Source of the DNA: Silene conica
Lineage: Eukaryota; Streptophyta; Magnoliopsida; Caryophyllales; Caryophyllaceae
Reading direction: 5' to 3'
NCBI GenBank assembly: GCA_029255685.2
Contig: CM055319.2
Location: 21,732,247 to 21,796,246 of the forward strand
DNA length: 64,000 bases
The notes beneath the pieces were generated by a model that did not search any database, was not told where the DNA came from, and was given only the letters and a program-made list of their open reading frames with translations. The first letter of the stretch is position 1, and every line of letters begins with the position of its first letter. The position numbers and the translations under genes were made by a program. This document shows positions 1 through 11,312 of the stretch, piece by piece.

Positions 1-214
1 AGCTATTATAAACATATCACAATCCTCACATTCTACCTATGTGGGACAAATCTCTTCTCATAATACTCTTGGGGTGTTACAAACTCCCCCACTTAAAGAA
101 CACAACGTCCTTGTTGTGCCTCAAACTTGACCACAACCAGCGCCAGAATCCTCTCCCGTTAGGTGTGTGACCCGGGTTCTCCCGACCACAGGCTCACCAC
201 ACGGTCGCAGGGTC

Positions 215-226
215 GCTCTGATACCA
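215..226 (-). promoter_or_regulatory. tRNA-Met primer binding site of the TRIM
   Basis: The minus strand reads TGGTATCAGAGC, the 12-nt complement of the 3' end of plant initiator tRNA-Met. It sits 2 bp inside the LTR boundary, where minus-strand DNA synthesis would be primed. Confidence 0.85.
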
Positions 227-228
227 TT

Positions 229-434
229 TGTAACAACCCGACCCGCCACCGTTGTAACACAAACCCAATAAGATGGGTGTGCACTTTTGGGCCCACTATT
301 TGTCCTCACTTAAGCCCAAAAGCACAAGGCCTTGTTACTAAATGGTGGGTGGGAGCTATTATAAACATATCACAATCCTCACATTCTACCAATGTGGGAC
401 AAATCTCTTCTCATAATACTCTTGGGGTGTTACA
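229..434 (-). repeat. TRIM 5' LTR (complete)
   Basis: The repeat is 206 bp and bounded by TGTAACA and TGTTACA. Its last 81 bp match positions 1-81 except for one visible substitution (CTACCA against CTACCT). It is the 5' LTR when read on the minus strand. Confidence 0.85.
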
Positions 435-2865
435 GTACCTAGCAATGAAACAAAATTATTGTGAGGAGTATTTGAAGAGTCAAAAACGATTGCCAAAAAC
501 CATATTCAATGCGTTTTCAAAGGTTAAAAGTTACTACTAAAATAACATAAATCAAAGTATAATAATGGTGAGTGAAAATAATAAAGGTCATACCAATAAT
601 TAAATAATTATTGGTTAGATATATAGGATAGATTTAATTGTATGGATAAATATGACTTATTAGTCATGTGAGATGTATCATGTATTATTTGGAGAATAAG
701 AAAAGATGACTTTATTAGTCCATTGATTTTAATATATAATATCTTTTGTTATTTATTTCTTATATTTATTTTATAAGCATTCTTATAAAAGATTATATGA
801 TGATATAGTATAGATAGATGTATGAATTAAATTAGTGTTATGTCACCATAAATTAGTATATATAGATGTGTGAATTAAATTAGTGACTTAGTGAGATACC
901 TAATCTTGTTTTTATTATAATATTGTAGCGGAGTTATCCTTTTAAAAGGATGTAATAGATGAAAAATGTGTAATTAACTTTTGCCCCCATAAATTTCAAC
1001 AATTTATTTGAGGGAGGAAGAAAGATTTTGGAAAGTAGACGAAAAATTATGACAATATATAAAGTATAGTAATAGTGAGGGAAAAACTAAGATAAAAAAA
1101 GTAAGGTATAAAATTTTAGAAGTGGCTTTGTCAATTATTAGCAGTGGAAACTTAGCAAAACTAACTAAACATTTTGTTTAAAACATATATGATATTATAT
1201 GATTGAAACATACTTTGTAAGATTTAAGCATAGTTGTTTTCTCTTCATTCATCCAATATTACAATTATAACAATACTATTATAATTCATAAGAACTATTA
1301 CACAAATTAAAAATAAAAATAAAAATCTCGAAGAAATATACATTGCAGTGCTAAAATAACATATTTGGTGGGGAAAAATTATTTAAAGTTTTGAAAGTAT
1401 TCAAAATTCAAATAGCGAATTTGAGAATGAACATTGTGTTACAACCAATAACTATAATATTTACTCTGCATACGACACTATTAAAAGGTTAAAATTGACA
1501 TATTTTTAATGTAATTCAACACTTCGACTAAAATATTTGATTTATAATTCGTTTGACAAAATACAAAATAGAATTAGAAGTTTTACCTAGAAAGATAAAC
1601 TGGGTGAAATAGTGAAAAACAGTGTAATACAATTTTATAAAATTGTCAATTAATAAATTAAGGATTATAATATGTAATATAACATGTCAATACATAACAT
1701 AGATTCATACTACCATTTTATTTTGCACACGTCATAATAAAAAAAATCCGACAAAAAAAAGAGTATTGAAACCAAAAGAAAAGTGGAAAGAATATATATT
1801 ACCATTATTTTCCAATTTCATGTAATGCTATTGATATGTAAGTATGTCACACTCGTGCAATTTGATTACAAACACAAAATAATAATTAAATTAGATTTGT
1901 ATTCTAACTATTAATTCAACACATAAAAACGATAAAAAAACGAAACAATTCATTTATTTCTTTATGTATATATAATTACCCACCAACTTTCGAAATAAAA
2001 AAAATTATGATTAGTGTGATGGTTATATAATATCATTTTTTTAATTCATTATCACATTAATATCACCAATTTATTTAAGGGAAGAAGAAAAGGTGTGAAT
2101 GAAAAGTCAAAATTTATGCTAATATAACTATAAAGTACAATAATGGTGATTAAAAACATACTATTAAATAAAAAAAGTAGATATTAAATAGATTATGATA
2201 AATTAAGAAACAAAGTTGTGAGTGGAAACTAAAAAGTTTGTATTAATGTATTTTTTGTGCTTGTAACTAATATTTAAATTTTTTTTTTATATTTGTAAGC
2301 ATGTAACCCATAATATTTGGAGATGAGTTTTAAATGACATATGAGTAAGTGAGGTATTTTGTCTTTTTCTTTTATATAATGTTGTAGCGAGTTTATTATC
2401 GTAGTGCATTTTTTACTCGTCACCGTAATTTTCATTATTTGTCTACAAACTTTAAAAACTCTAACATAATACTTTGAAATCTAACTATATACAATGTGAA
2501 TTGTAGAGGTAACATCACTTTTAAAATCTGTTAACTCATCAAATATTTAATATGCACAATTAATTTAAGAATAATGATGATAATTATGACATTTTTGTAA
2601 AACATTTTAATATATATGTATTTTGTGTGTATATGAAAGGTTAATTCAATAAATTTTCAATAAATAGATTAGTGTTTTGCACAATAATTTTTGTCATGTC
2701 ACAATAAAGTTTTGCCATGTCCCAACTAATTTTTGTCACTTTTCACATTTTTTTGATATTTTAGTTCACCCTTCTAATAAGATTTTATAGATATATAGTA
2801 TAGTTTTATTAGTTATGGGCATTAATTTTCATTCTTAGCAAGTTATAAAATTAGAGACTGTAAAT
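435..2865. other. AT-rich intergenic DNA, no gene seen
   Basis: Very AT-rich sequence with frequent stops in all frames and no reading frame worth reporting. I see no RNA gene and no recognisable element boundary. Confidence 0.6.
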
Positions 2866-3920
2866 TTTTATTTGAAGTTTAATATATTCTAGTTTTAAAA
2901 AAAAGGCTAATATTTAATGTTAACTATGTTATTAATTGCCCTTAAAATTTACAAATTTTTATTTTTTACAAACAACGTATAAATTAGAATTATATGGTAT
3001 TTTTTTTTTTTTTTGCAAGAAGATATTTCCCATATATTCCAATCAAAAAATAGGATTACATGTGTTTGACTTACAAAAGTATATAACCTCTATACTTGAC
3101 TCTCTAAACTTCCAAAACTTAGTCATTTACATGACACACAGCTAGTATTTCTTCATGTATTGCCTCCGAAGTGTTGTGTAACAATATTGCTCTAGTGATG
3201 TATGGTATTTATTCATTGGTTAAAATATTTTAACAATAAATATCGATATTTTAAATTTATTAGGAATTTTGATTTTGATTTGTTATTTAATTTATTTAGA
3301 AATTAAAAAAGTCAAAGGCTAATGTTTGTTAATTGTTATGCTATTTACATTTAATGTTTTAGATTTTTTTTTTCTTTTTAAATAAAAAATAATGATGTGG
3401 CTGCATGTGATTTGCAATAAGTGACATGCGTTTTTGTTAATGTTAGGTGGCATTGTCTACATGGCATTTTAAGTTACCCTTTTTAATAATATTGTATAGA
3501 TTTTTATTTGAAGTTTAACTTATTATAGTTTTAAAAATTAAAAAGACTAATACTTAATGTAAGTATGTTATCATTTACCCTTAATATTTACAAATTTAAT
3601 TTTTTTAAAAACGGTGTAAAAATTAGAATTATATGGTATATATTTGTTGCTTAAAATATTCTAACAAAAAACATCGATATTGTAAATTTATTAGGAATTT
3701 GGATTTTTAATTGTTATTTAATTTATCTAGAAGTTAAAAAGCTCAAAGGTTAATCTTTGTTAAGCAATTTACATTTAATGTTTTAATTTTTTTTTTAAAA
3801 AAATAAGAAATAATGATGTGGCTCCATGTCATGTGCAATAAGTGACGTGGCTTTTTCTTAATGTTAGGTGGCATTGTCTACATGACATTTTATGTTACCC
3901 TTTTAATAATATTGTATAGA
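2866..3920. repeat. Degenerate two-copy tandem repeat
   Basis: A unit beginning TTTTTATTTGAAGTTTAA and ending near AATAATATTGTATAGA occurs at about 2,866-3,500 and again at 3,501-3,920. Shared landmarks include AATTAGAATTATATGGTAT, a CATCGATATT/TATCGATATT segment and AATAATGATGTGGCT. The first copy is about 215 bp longer because of extra sequence after a poly-T run near 3,000. The origin is unknown; it may be a decayed non-coding transposon. Confidence 0.6.
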
Positions 3921-4002
3921 TTTAATCCGTCTTCGGCTTAGCTTAATCTGTCATCGACACAAACTCAAGGCACAATTTCCTAACACATTATAGGATTATT
4001 TC

Positions 4003-4225
4003 TGTAACAGCCCGACCCAAACCAAAGACCGGAAATGTTAGCCACGGTAGCACACCAGGCTATGTACTGGTCCCACAGACCAACACGAGTCCTTTCCAGC
4101 GCAGTTTGTCCTCACTCATGCGTATCCCGGGAACCTTTCCACGAGGTCACCCATCCTAAGGCTACTCCTAGCCAAACACACTTAATTTTGGAGTTTTTTC
4201 GCATGGATAACCATAAAAGAAAGTG
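4003..4225 (-). mobile_element. Cassandra-type LTR (solo or partial)
   Basis: The plus strand starts TGTAACAGCCCGACCC, the typical end of a Cassandra/TRIM LTR. Read on the minus strand, about 4,205 to 4,133 resembles the 3' half of plant 5S rRNA, including the AGGATGGGTGACC box. Cassandra elements are known for carrying a 5S-like segment in each LTR. No second LTR, primer site or clean opposite terminus was found; the far boundary near 4,225 is approximate. Confidence 0.75.
4133..4205 (-). other. 5S rRNA-like segment inside the Cassandra LTR
   Basis: The minus strand contains AAACTCCAAAATTAAGTGTG, then TTGGCTAGGAGTAG, then AGGATGGGTGACCTCGTGG, in the order of 5S rRNA and its internal RNA polymerase III promoter. 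Several positions differ from 5S and the first half is unrecognisable, so this is retroelement-borne 5S-like sequence and not a 5S gene. Confidence 0.75.
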
Positions 4226-4879
4226 AACACATGTTCATCAAATTACTCTATCATATTCAGTAAAATCAAAATGAATATGGTAATGTTATATGGTGAACTA
4301 GTTTAGCACCCCGTGCAAAATTGCACGAGCATATATAGATACTCCCTTATTGCGTATGAATGACATGATGTAATTAACAAACAGAAAAAATTATTACTTA
4401 CTCCATTGCTAATTAGCTAATTTTCATTATTTAGAACAAATGATTCTGTCTAATCATTATAATAATCAAAATATTTAAAAAATTTATTTCTTTTTTTTGT
4501 TTTTAACACAATAATATTGCCATTAAAAGATGCTCCCTTATTGCGTATGGATCATGAACGAACTCTATTAATTGGGTAGCATGTATTAGCTACACTACAA
4601 AAAAGGTCATTTGGTTCAAATCCATTCCAAATGCCCCAACCAAACACCCCCTAAAAAGTTGGGAAAATTTATGATTAGTTTTCACAAAATAGTAATGTAA
4701 ATTTATTATTTTAATTTTTTTTTTACTTTTTTTAAAAAAATATTTTAATTAAAAAAAGCGTTAGAAATGTTTCTTGACCCGTATTCTAAACCTAAACCGA
4801 CCCATAACCCGTATAAGCTGACCCGTATTCTGGCCCGACTTGTTTGATAGGTCTATGCATAATACGTCCACCATCAAAT
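4226..4879. other. AT-rich spacer, no gene seen
   Basis: No coding signal. It holds the repeated phrase CTCCCTTATTGCGTATG (near 4,346 and 4,530) and a CACTACAAAAAAGGTC string at 4,593 that resembles a CACTA transposon tip but has no partner end. Confidence 0.4.
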
Positions 4880-6173
4880 TGTTGGAGGAAGTGTCCTCGA
4901 CAATAGTGTGTTGACGTAATTAAAACTCATTTAAATGAAACACTGTACAACTGGGAGTGTTACTCTTTTAAAGTCAACTGATCAACATTTATCGATAATG
5001 ATTGGCTGTCTAGAGTTTGACATTATCGTCATATGATGGTGGTGATCAGTTGATCCCTTAAGGTCATATCTTTAGGGAATTCCGTCTCAATGGAATAATT
5101 AATTAATATTGTATTGGATACAAATTAATTAATAACTGGAAATTTTGGAAATAATTTTATATGACGAATAATTTTATAATGGGATTATAATAATAATTAA
5201 AGTCAAAGTAATAAAATTGTTTTATTACTCGGTTTTATTTATTCGTTTAGGAAACGATTAAATTGAGAATGAACACGGTTGATCATAAAATTACAAAGAG
5301 TTGTAATTAAATTATGACATTACATTTTTGTGCAATAATAATTTCGAAATTATTAGTGTAATTATTTAAATGTAATAAATTTGTAAATTATGATTTTTAA
5401 TAGTTAAAATTGCACAATTAACAAATTGGGTCATGTGTTATGAGACATGTGTGACATGTTACAAATTAACACAATTGACAAAGATAAAATGGGTCCATTT
5501 TGAACCACATTTCAGCCGTGTAAGTGTAGTGTATGTGATAGTTGTGTGTGTAAGTGTATAAGATGGTTGAGTGTAGAATGCAAAAGTGATTTTGTAAGGA
5601 ATCTTGCTAGCTTTTGTGTAAGAGGTAGAAGAGCATGCATTGGCCTTATAAGGCTCATGTTGGCCGGCCAAATGCACTCAAATGAGAGCATGTATTGCTC
5701 TATATAAGACATACATACACACTTCACTATATGTTGGTTGTTAGTTTTTGATGCATGATTATTCCACACAACACTACAACATCATTCCACCTATATTTCT
5801 AGTAAAAGAGTTTTCCTAAGAAAATATATTATTTCCATTACTAATAATATTAAGAGTAATATTATTGTTATTATTTCTAGTATACTTATACTAATTTTCT
5901 AGTAACAAAATTAGTATTAGTTTGAGATCGGGTCCTTGATACGCATCTTTTGGAGACGATTTTTCTTAGATCGTTTAAGGGTATTTCGGTGGTTTGAAGA
6001 CTCATATAATAGGTGATTATTGAGTATAAACCTTCTAAAACCAATGTAAGGACTATCTCATCTTATGATATCATCTTGCATGCATAAGATCCATTTAAGT
6101 TTTTATGACTAAACTTAAAGAAACAAAACTCATATTAGTTTTGAGTATAAAATGTGGAACCTAGTTTCCAACA
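4880..6173 (+). mobile_element. Ty1/copia-type solo LTR with 5-bp target duplication
   Basis: A 1,294-bp segment begins TGTTGGAGG and ends TTTCCAACA, giving an inverted TGTTGG/CCAACA terminus. It is flanked on both sides by CAAAT (4,875-4,879 and 6,174-6,178), a perfect 5-bp target duplication. There is no primer site, gag or pol. It is therefore a solo LTR left by recombination between two LTRs of a full element. Its first 200 bp resemble the LTRs of the copia element at 50-59 kb (shared TTTATCGATAA and a TTTGACRTTATYGTCAT phrase), so the two families are related. TATA-like sequence at 5,699-5,707 fits an LTR promoter in the plus direction. Confidence 0.88.
5699..5707 (+). promoter_or_regulatory. 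TATA box of the solo LTR
   Basis: CTATATAAG lies about 470 bp before the LTR end, the expected place for the promoter at the U3/R junction. Activity cannot be judged from sequence. Confidence 0.5.
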
Positions 6174-6599
6174 CAAATAACTACTTCAAGTCCCTTAACT
6201 TCCATCTCAAGATAGAATACATTATAAATTGTGGAGTACAAATGTATGAACCATGTCCGTTCTCGTAAATCAATTGATTTTGAGGGCACATAAACTTATA
6301 TTATTGTCAATACGATATAGTAGTATATAGCCATGATAAGTTTGGTACGTCATACATTTATTTTTTTTACTTGTAAACTTATTCCTAATTCTGGGTCCAA
6401 AACAAAACCCCGACCAAACGGACACATAATCTTTATGGCGTAGCCGCGTAGGGGACATGTTAACCCTACGTATATTCATAACTATCTTACTTCACTTATA
6501 TAATTCTGATTGCGGGTCATCTCCCATTGCTTTTATTTTTGACATCTTTCAAACTTATTTTTTTTGTAAATAAACATGGTGTTTGCCATGTATTGTCAG
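6174..6599. other. Spacer, no gene seen
   Basis: No convincing coding or structural signal beyond the target-duplication copy at 6,174-6,178. Confidence 0.5.
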
Positions 6600-7475
6600 T
6601 TATTTTTTTTTTTTTTTTTTTTTTTTTTTGCAAGAAAGTTAGTCTCACTTGTATTCATCCATGAAGGGAATAAAATGAGATGAGATCTTACAAAAAAGAA
6701 TAACCAAAAGAAACGGAAGCGCTCAATGAGCACTCTACAAAATTAGTGCCTTACATCCATCCATCTACGAATACATGGGTCATTACTCGAGCTAAGTCTT
6801 GTTTTTATAGCAAATTTAATGTCCTTGGCCACCTGTTCCACGGGAGTGAAGCGCCCCCCAAAAATGCATCTGTTTCTCGCCTCCCAGAGACCGTACACTA
6901 GGCCCGCAATGCAGCATCCCGCTATCTTGTTTTTCCAACGGTGACGAGTCCTGTCTTCCACAATCATGTACAACCAGTTTTTCAGGTTGATGTCAGTTCT
7001 TTCTCCAGTGATGTCGGCCCAGGAGATGATGAGCCTCCGAGTCTCCTGTGAAAAAGGGCATCTAAAAAAGAGGTTGCTGTGGGATTCAGCAGCTTGATTG
7101 CAGAGGCAGCACCGGTTTGCCAGTTGGAAGCCCCGGGCGCAAATGTTATCGACCGTGGGGAGTTTGTGTTGGATGGCTTGGGTTATAATAACCCGTTGCT
7201 TTGGGTGAATTTCAGCAATCTGCAAAGGCTTCGTCCATCCAAGAACCCTGTTTTTGTTGCGAAAAATATTGTAAGCTTTACTAACCGAGAAGACCCCCCC
7301 GGGAGCGCAAGAGTCCAACATCCTTGTCTCCAGCAAGGGTGAGGAGGGCATCCTTTGTTTTAACTAGTCCTTTCCAGCTTTCGGCATGGTGCGGGAGGCA
7401 TTTCGCATCCCAAATGTCGCACCCGTGAAGATTATAGGCACGGGACCAGCTAGCCAAATGCCCTCATATAGACTA
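6600..7475 (-). pseudogene. 5'-truncated LINE (L1-type), 3' end of ORF2
   Basis: A 202-codon minus-strand frame (6,743-7,351) carries the zinc-binding region found after reverse transcriptase in plant L1 elements: CARGFQLANRCCLC, then a C-x-H-like stretch with HSNLFFRCPFS, followed by an LWEARNRCIFGG segment. A neighbouring frame up to about 7,460 adds an upstream segment (CDIWDAKCLPHHAESWKGL), so there is a frameshift, probably near the run of seven Cs at about 7,296-7,302. The minus-strand 3' end is a poly-A tail (poly-T at 6,603-6,630). Endonuclease and reverse transcriptase are absent, the usual result of incomplete reverse transcription. Confidence 0.8.
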
Positions 7476-8553
7476 TTTTTTATATATCTGATATTTTATG
7501 TAACATGCGATACTTTTTTCACAAAACTATTATTATTTTAACAATCCTTAATATATCATAAAATGCGAAAAGTTAAATTAACATTCGATATATTGTGTAA
7601 TATACTTTTTATATGAAACAACATGTTAAATATAAATCTAATTTGAGTCGGTAGCATATATTTTACAAATTAATTTATATATGCACGCATCATCTGCTGG
7701 TCTTTACAAAGATATATTTATTTATTAATACATTAACAAGAGTATTTGATAGAATTGAGTTATTATATCTTAAATGTGGGATATAAATATTTAACTTTGC
7801 TCTATAACATTTCTTATAAAATATATAAATAATTATATTAAGAGTCCATATATTTAACAGTTAGACAATATCTTAAATGTGAGATATAAATATTTAACTT
7901 TGCTCTATAACATTTCTTAATAATTATATTAAGAGTCCATATACATTGAAATGAACAAATACTCTTAATATAATGTTAAATATATGGACTCTTAATATAA
8001 TGTTAAATATATTAGTCATGCAACATAATTTAAAATATATAATTAAGATGTAATACTTTAACTCCGCACCTTAATTTTACTATACAAAATTTCTTTTAGT
8101 TCATTTTATAAAATATATCCTTTAAATGCTATCATGTAATACTTATGTGAGAAAAATTTATAGATGAAATGTAAACAAAATACATTCTCATGCAACTTTG
8201 CAAACTAATAAAATTGATTTTTAACTTTATGATTATATAAAATTTAAATATAAATCTTCATATGGGTAGAGATGATCATTATAATTTTATACGGAAAGAT
8301 ATTGCTAAATAAAAGATACAATAAGAGGGCAAGTTGGGTACATTTTTTATGTAATATAAACATGATAGAGAAATCTTTTAAAAAGATATTGTCCGTATAC
8401 ATATTGTTCAAGTAAAATATACGCAGTATAATTTTAGGACTTTAAGTTTTGAGCAGGAAATTTTTTAGCGTAAAAGCAACACGTGTCCAACCTAATGCAT
8501 AACGGTTCTTCTTTTATACTCATATATAGATACCATATTACATAACACATATT
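7476..8553. repeat. AT-rich spacer with direct and inverted repeats
   Basis: No gene. A phrase beginning TATCTTAAATGTG and running to TTAAGAGTCCATATA is present at about 7,768-7,853 and again at 7,870-7,943. Its terminal part recurs inverted near 7,975-8,003 (TATATGGACTCTTAATATAA). This could be a decayed MITE-like foldback, but no clean ends or target duplication were found. Confidence 0.45.
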
Positions 8554-8593
8554 CAGTTATCTTAATGGTCCTATCCAATCTTTTAACGTAAAA

Positions 8594-9432
8594 TCATGCA
8601 ATGGACCTCAGTATTCCTAAAGATACAGATGATGCTCTATTCATCTAGTTAGAATCACAACATAGCCCTTCATGTATTCATAGCCCTTCATGTATTCATA
8701 TCCACAGACAAATTCCAAAAAATGAGCTCATCAAACTTCTTCCAGAATCTTGGGTTACTCATTATGAAAAAATCAATGACATCAATACTCCCCTACAATC
8801 CATAGATTCCAAAATCACAAAACAAAAAGATGGCACCATTGAGATATTCTTAAAAAAAAAACCAAATGAAAAATCTTGTCCACAAATTTTCTGCACTGAA
8901 ATAAATACGATTACTCCGCTCCTCATCCCGATGAAACAAAATGATAGTTATCTTAATGTTCCTATCCAATCTTTTAACCCTCTTGGAGATCCAGTATACG
9001 TATTTAAAGATGAGACAGGTCACAAGTTTTTTGACATCTGTGATTGTGAAAATTGCATGATGATGGACTCAGATGAACATGATTACCCAAAAAAAGAAAA
9101 ATAAAAAATCTTCCCAACAAATTCTTAAAGAAAAATATGAGTCGGGAGATTCTAGTGTTGATCTTCTAGGAGAACCAAGGGGAAAAACTTTTGAGTATTA
9201 CGTACAATATTCCAAACCAGAAAAGCCTACCAACCCATCAAACAAAATCCCTACATGTTTTATGTTTGGTTCATCCTCGTCCTAACACACAAACTTTCCA
9301 CCAACAGAGTGGGAAGAAGAAAATACCAAACACTTCTGGAAAATAAAAAATCCAGATGGTTCAACAAAACAGATAAGTGCAGCGGAAACAACCTTGAACT
9401 GACAATCGAAAAATGCACGAGCTCAAAACAAT
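8594..9432 (+). pseudogene. Pararetrovirus movement protein C-terminus and linker region (broken)
   Basis: The sequence matches the right-hand copy from TGCAATGGACCTCAGTATTC onward. It has an early stop (ATCTAG near 8,646), an 18-bp tandem duplication at about 8,663-8,698, and a frameshift in an A/AAG run near 9,090. A 70-codon frame (9,073-9,285) holds the KSSQQILKEKYESGDSSVDL segment that is typical between movement and coat protein. It ends at a TAA after GSSSS that is also present in the other copy. Confidence 0.75.
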
Positions 9433-11089
9433 TTGTTGCAACATTTAGATAAAAAGGTAACAATCATGGATCTTGCTATAAAAGAGATACATCAAAAAAT
9501 ATATTTATTACACCAAGAACTCTTGCAGCTTGCAATAACATTTTCTGTAGCATCACCGATTATTTCCCAAAAAGAATCTGAACTGAAATCACTAAAAGCT
9601 CAACTATCCTCCTTACGAAACCCATCAACAATACCACAAGAGATGCCTTGTGATATATTCACCCCATATCCAGTTTATACACTTCCTCTTGAAAAACATC
9701 CACAACCCCTTCCTATATTATCTCCAGAATTAAATCCTTTTGGAGCATCGTCATTTCTTCCGACGAAAGTTTTAGAAGATAGACATGTAATAAAAAAGAG
9801 GCAATCCACCACGAGTGATGGAGAAAAAACATCTACAATAACTCAAACTGAATCTCCAGTCACACAATGTCCAGAAGATGCCTCTCATTTCATGGTGGAA
9901 AATCAAAACCCCATCTCTTCTCTTCTAACCAATTTGGCAAAACCCAAAACAAAGAAGCCTACGTCTCAGGGCTCAGTAGACGAGATTTTGATTCCCGAAT
10001 TTATGATGGCTGAACCTACTTCAGTTGAGGAATTCGGATTTCATGGTGGAAAATCACAACCCCATCTCTTCTCTTCTAACCAATTTGGCAAAACCCAAAA
10101 CAAAGAAGCCTACGTCTCAGGGCTCAGTAGACGAGATTTTGATGCCCGAATTTATGATGGCTGAACCTACTTTAGTTGAGGAATTCGGTGAGAGTGATAC
10201 TGAAAATCAAGGAGAGCAAGAACAACCGGAAGCTCATCCTCCACCCGGTTGGAACCCTAAAGGTCAGAATATACCAGGTCATAGTTTCTCCTTCGATAAT
10301 ATTCCACCCACAAAATGGAGAGACAAGATATATGAAATGCATGCCTGGTGTACCGAACAACTCCTTTACCCTGGAGCTAGCCTTCCAACAGTAGTAGACA
10401 GGCTAGTCTCAAGATTTTATGGTCGTTTGCGCCAATGGTGGATTAATCTTAGAACTTATCGACAATTGCAAATTCGACAATCCTCCTCAGTTGACGCTTT
10501 CATTAGAAACATTCACAATGAATTTCTGGGTGCTTGGGATCACTACACAACTCAAGCAAGAGAAGAATTCCTAAGTATGAAATGTTGTTCATTCATGCGA
10601 AAAGATATTGAACGACATTACGAAAAAATGTCCAAGCGATTTTATGCTCTTGGAGGCATGGATGATGTAAATCTCAAACAAGCTTATCTAAACTCTCTTC
10701 CGGAGCCATTGGGAAACGAAGCCGCTAGACAATTCTCCCTCAAGAACATATCATTAAGTAATGCCACATTGGGAGAACTTTATCAAACATCACTTGCAGC
10801 CCTTGAAAAACTATGTAACCATCAAAAGTTTTTCAAGCAACTGCAAGAACAAGGAAAGCTTCTAGGAAAAGCATGTGATCATCCAGAACTATCCATCAGG
10901 TACAAGCCTCGGATACTGATGATGTTGACAAGAAAGGGCAAAAAGGAAGGGCCTTATGCAAAAGATTTTGTTGACAAGAAAAAAAGAAATAATCTTGTGG
11001 GATACTTAGCACAAATCGAAGATATTGATGATGTTGAGATCGAATCCATCTTCTCCCTTGATGATGAACCAACAGATGAAACCATTTAG
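9433..11089 (+). pseudogene. Pararetrovirus coat protein region (broken by a 151-bp duplication)
   Basis: Two overlapping frames (9,433-10,164 and 10,025-11,089) together span a coiled-coil-like N-terminus (KEIHQKIYLLHQELLQLA), a Pro-rich spacer and the conserved capsid core (GWNPKGQNIPGHSF, WCTEQLLYPGASLPT, QWWINLRTYRQL, ARQFSLKNISLSN). The break between frames is caused by a 151-bp tandem duplication, which is not a multiple of three. Near the C-terminus the zinc-knuckle position is recognisable around 10,925-10,970, but all four metal ligands appear substituted (Thr, Gly, Pro, Phe). The protein would have packaged viral nucleic acid. Confidence 0.78.
9887..10188 (+). repeat. 151-bp tandem duplication
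   Basis: Positions 9,887-10,037 and 10,038-10,188 are near-identical direct copies with a period of 151 bp; both run from ATTTCATGGTGGAAAATC to GAGGAATTCGG. The right-hand pararetrovirus copy has only one such unit, so the duplication happened after, or independently of, the formation of the inverted pair. It shifts the reading frame by one base. Confidence 0.92.
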
Positions 11090-11312
11090 GCAATGTGAAT
11101 AAAATTTAGAGAAGATTCATCTGAGGATTTAGACCAAAACTCTGACAACGACGAAGGTATTACCGACCAATTTGTCAGGTTTGATCTTTATCCCATAGAA
11201 GTCTGTGAAACAGAACCATAAAATAAGATTATTCCAACCTACCCTCTTCAGCCCTCTCCAAATGCAAAAATTTAAATTTTCCCAAATAAATATGACAAAC
11301 CAATACCTGTCC
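11090..11312 (+). pseudogene. Pararetrovirus sequence between coat protein and protease
   Basis: After the coat protein stop, the plus strand still reads an acidic tail (SSEDLDQNSDNDEG) and then a PNKYDKPIPVL-like stretch that in related viruses immediately precedes the aspartic protease. The sequence then changes into the inverted right-hand copy at about 11,305-11,330. The protease itself is missing. Confidence 0.55.

Larger units (their letters stand above)
1..434 (-). mobile_element. TRIM retrotransposon, cut by the window edge
   Basis: Two direct repeats (1-81 and 229-434) end in TGTTACA, and the complete copy starts with TGTAACA, so the LTR is about 206 bp. Between them lies only 147 bp with no coding capacity. 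On the minus strand the complete LTR is followed after 2 bp by TGGTATCAGAGC (215-226), the usual initiator tRNA-Met primer site. The internal part ends in a purine tract, AGTGGGGGAGTT (82-93), directly before the other LTR. This LTR, primer site, tiny insert, purine tract and LTR order defines a terminal-repeat retrotransposon in miniature. It cannot move alone and depends on other elements' proteins. The left LTR continues outside the window, so only the right flank (GTACC, 435-439) of the target duplication is visible. Confidence 0.88.
8554..11312 (+). mobile_element. Endogenous pararetrovirus, left copy (partial)
   Basis: This segment carries the middle of a Caulimoviridae-type polyprotein in the plus direction: end of the movement protein region, a connecting region, coat protein, and an acidic tail leading towards the protease. 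Similarity is closest to what I recall of florendovirus/petuvirus-like endogenous sequences; the genus is inferred. It is nearly identical to the minus-strand copy at 11,313-14,011. The start is rearranged: 8,554-8,585 repeats an internal phrase found again at 8,947-8,977. No protease, reverse transcriptase or RNase H domain follows. Stops, frameshifts and a duplication make it non-functional. Confidence 0.8.

Noticed and set aside
163..540. 125-codon frame at the left edge
   Set aside because: Runs through the TRIM LTR and primer site; no protein is expected there.
4133..4205. 5S rRNA gene
   Set aside because: Only part of 5S is recognisable, it is diverged, and it is bounded by a TGTAACA LTR end, so it is Cassandra-borne.
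9260..9463. Minus-strand frame antisense to the left pararetrovirus copy (and 12,563-12,766 in the right copy)
   Set aside because: Mirror of the viral linker region; its repetition in both arms only reflects the inverted duplication.
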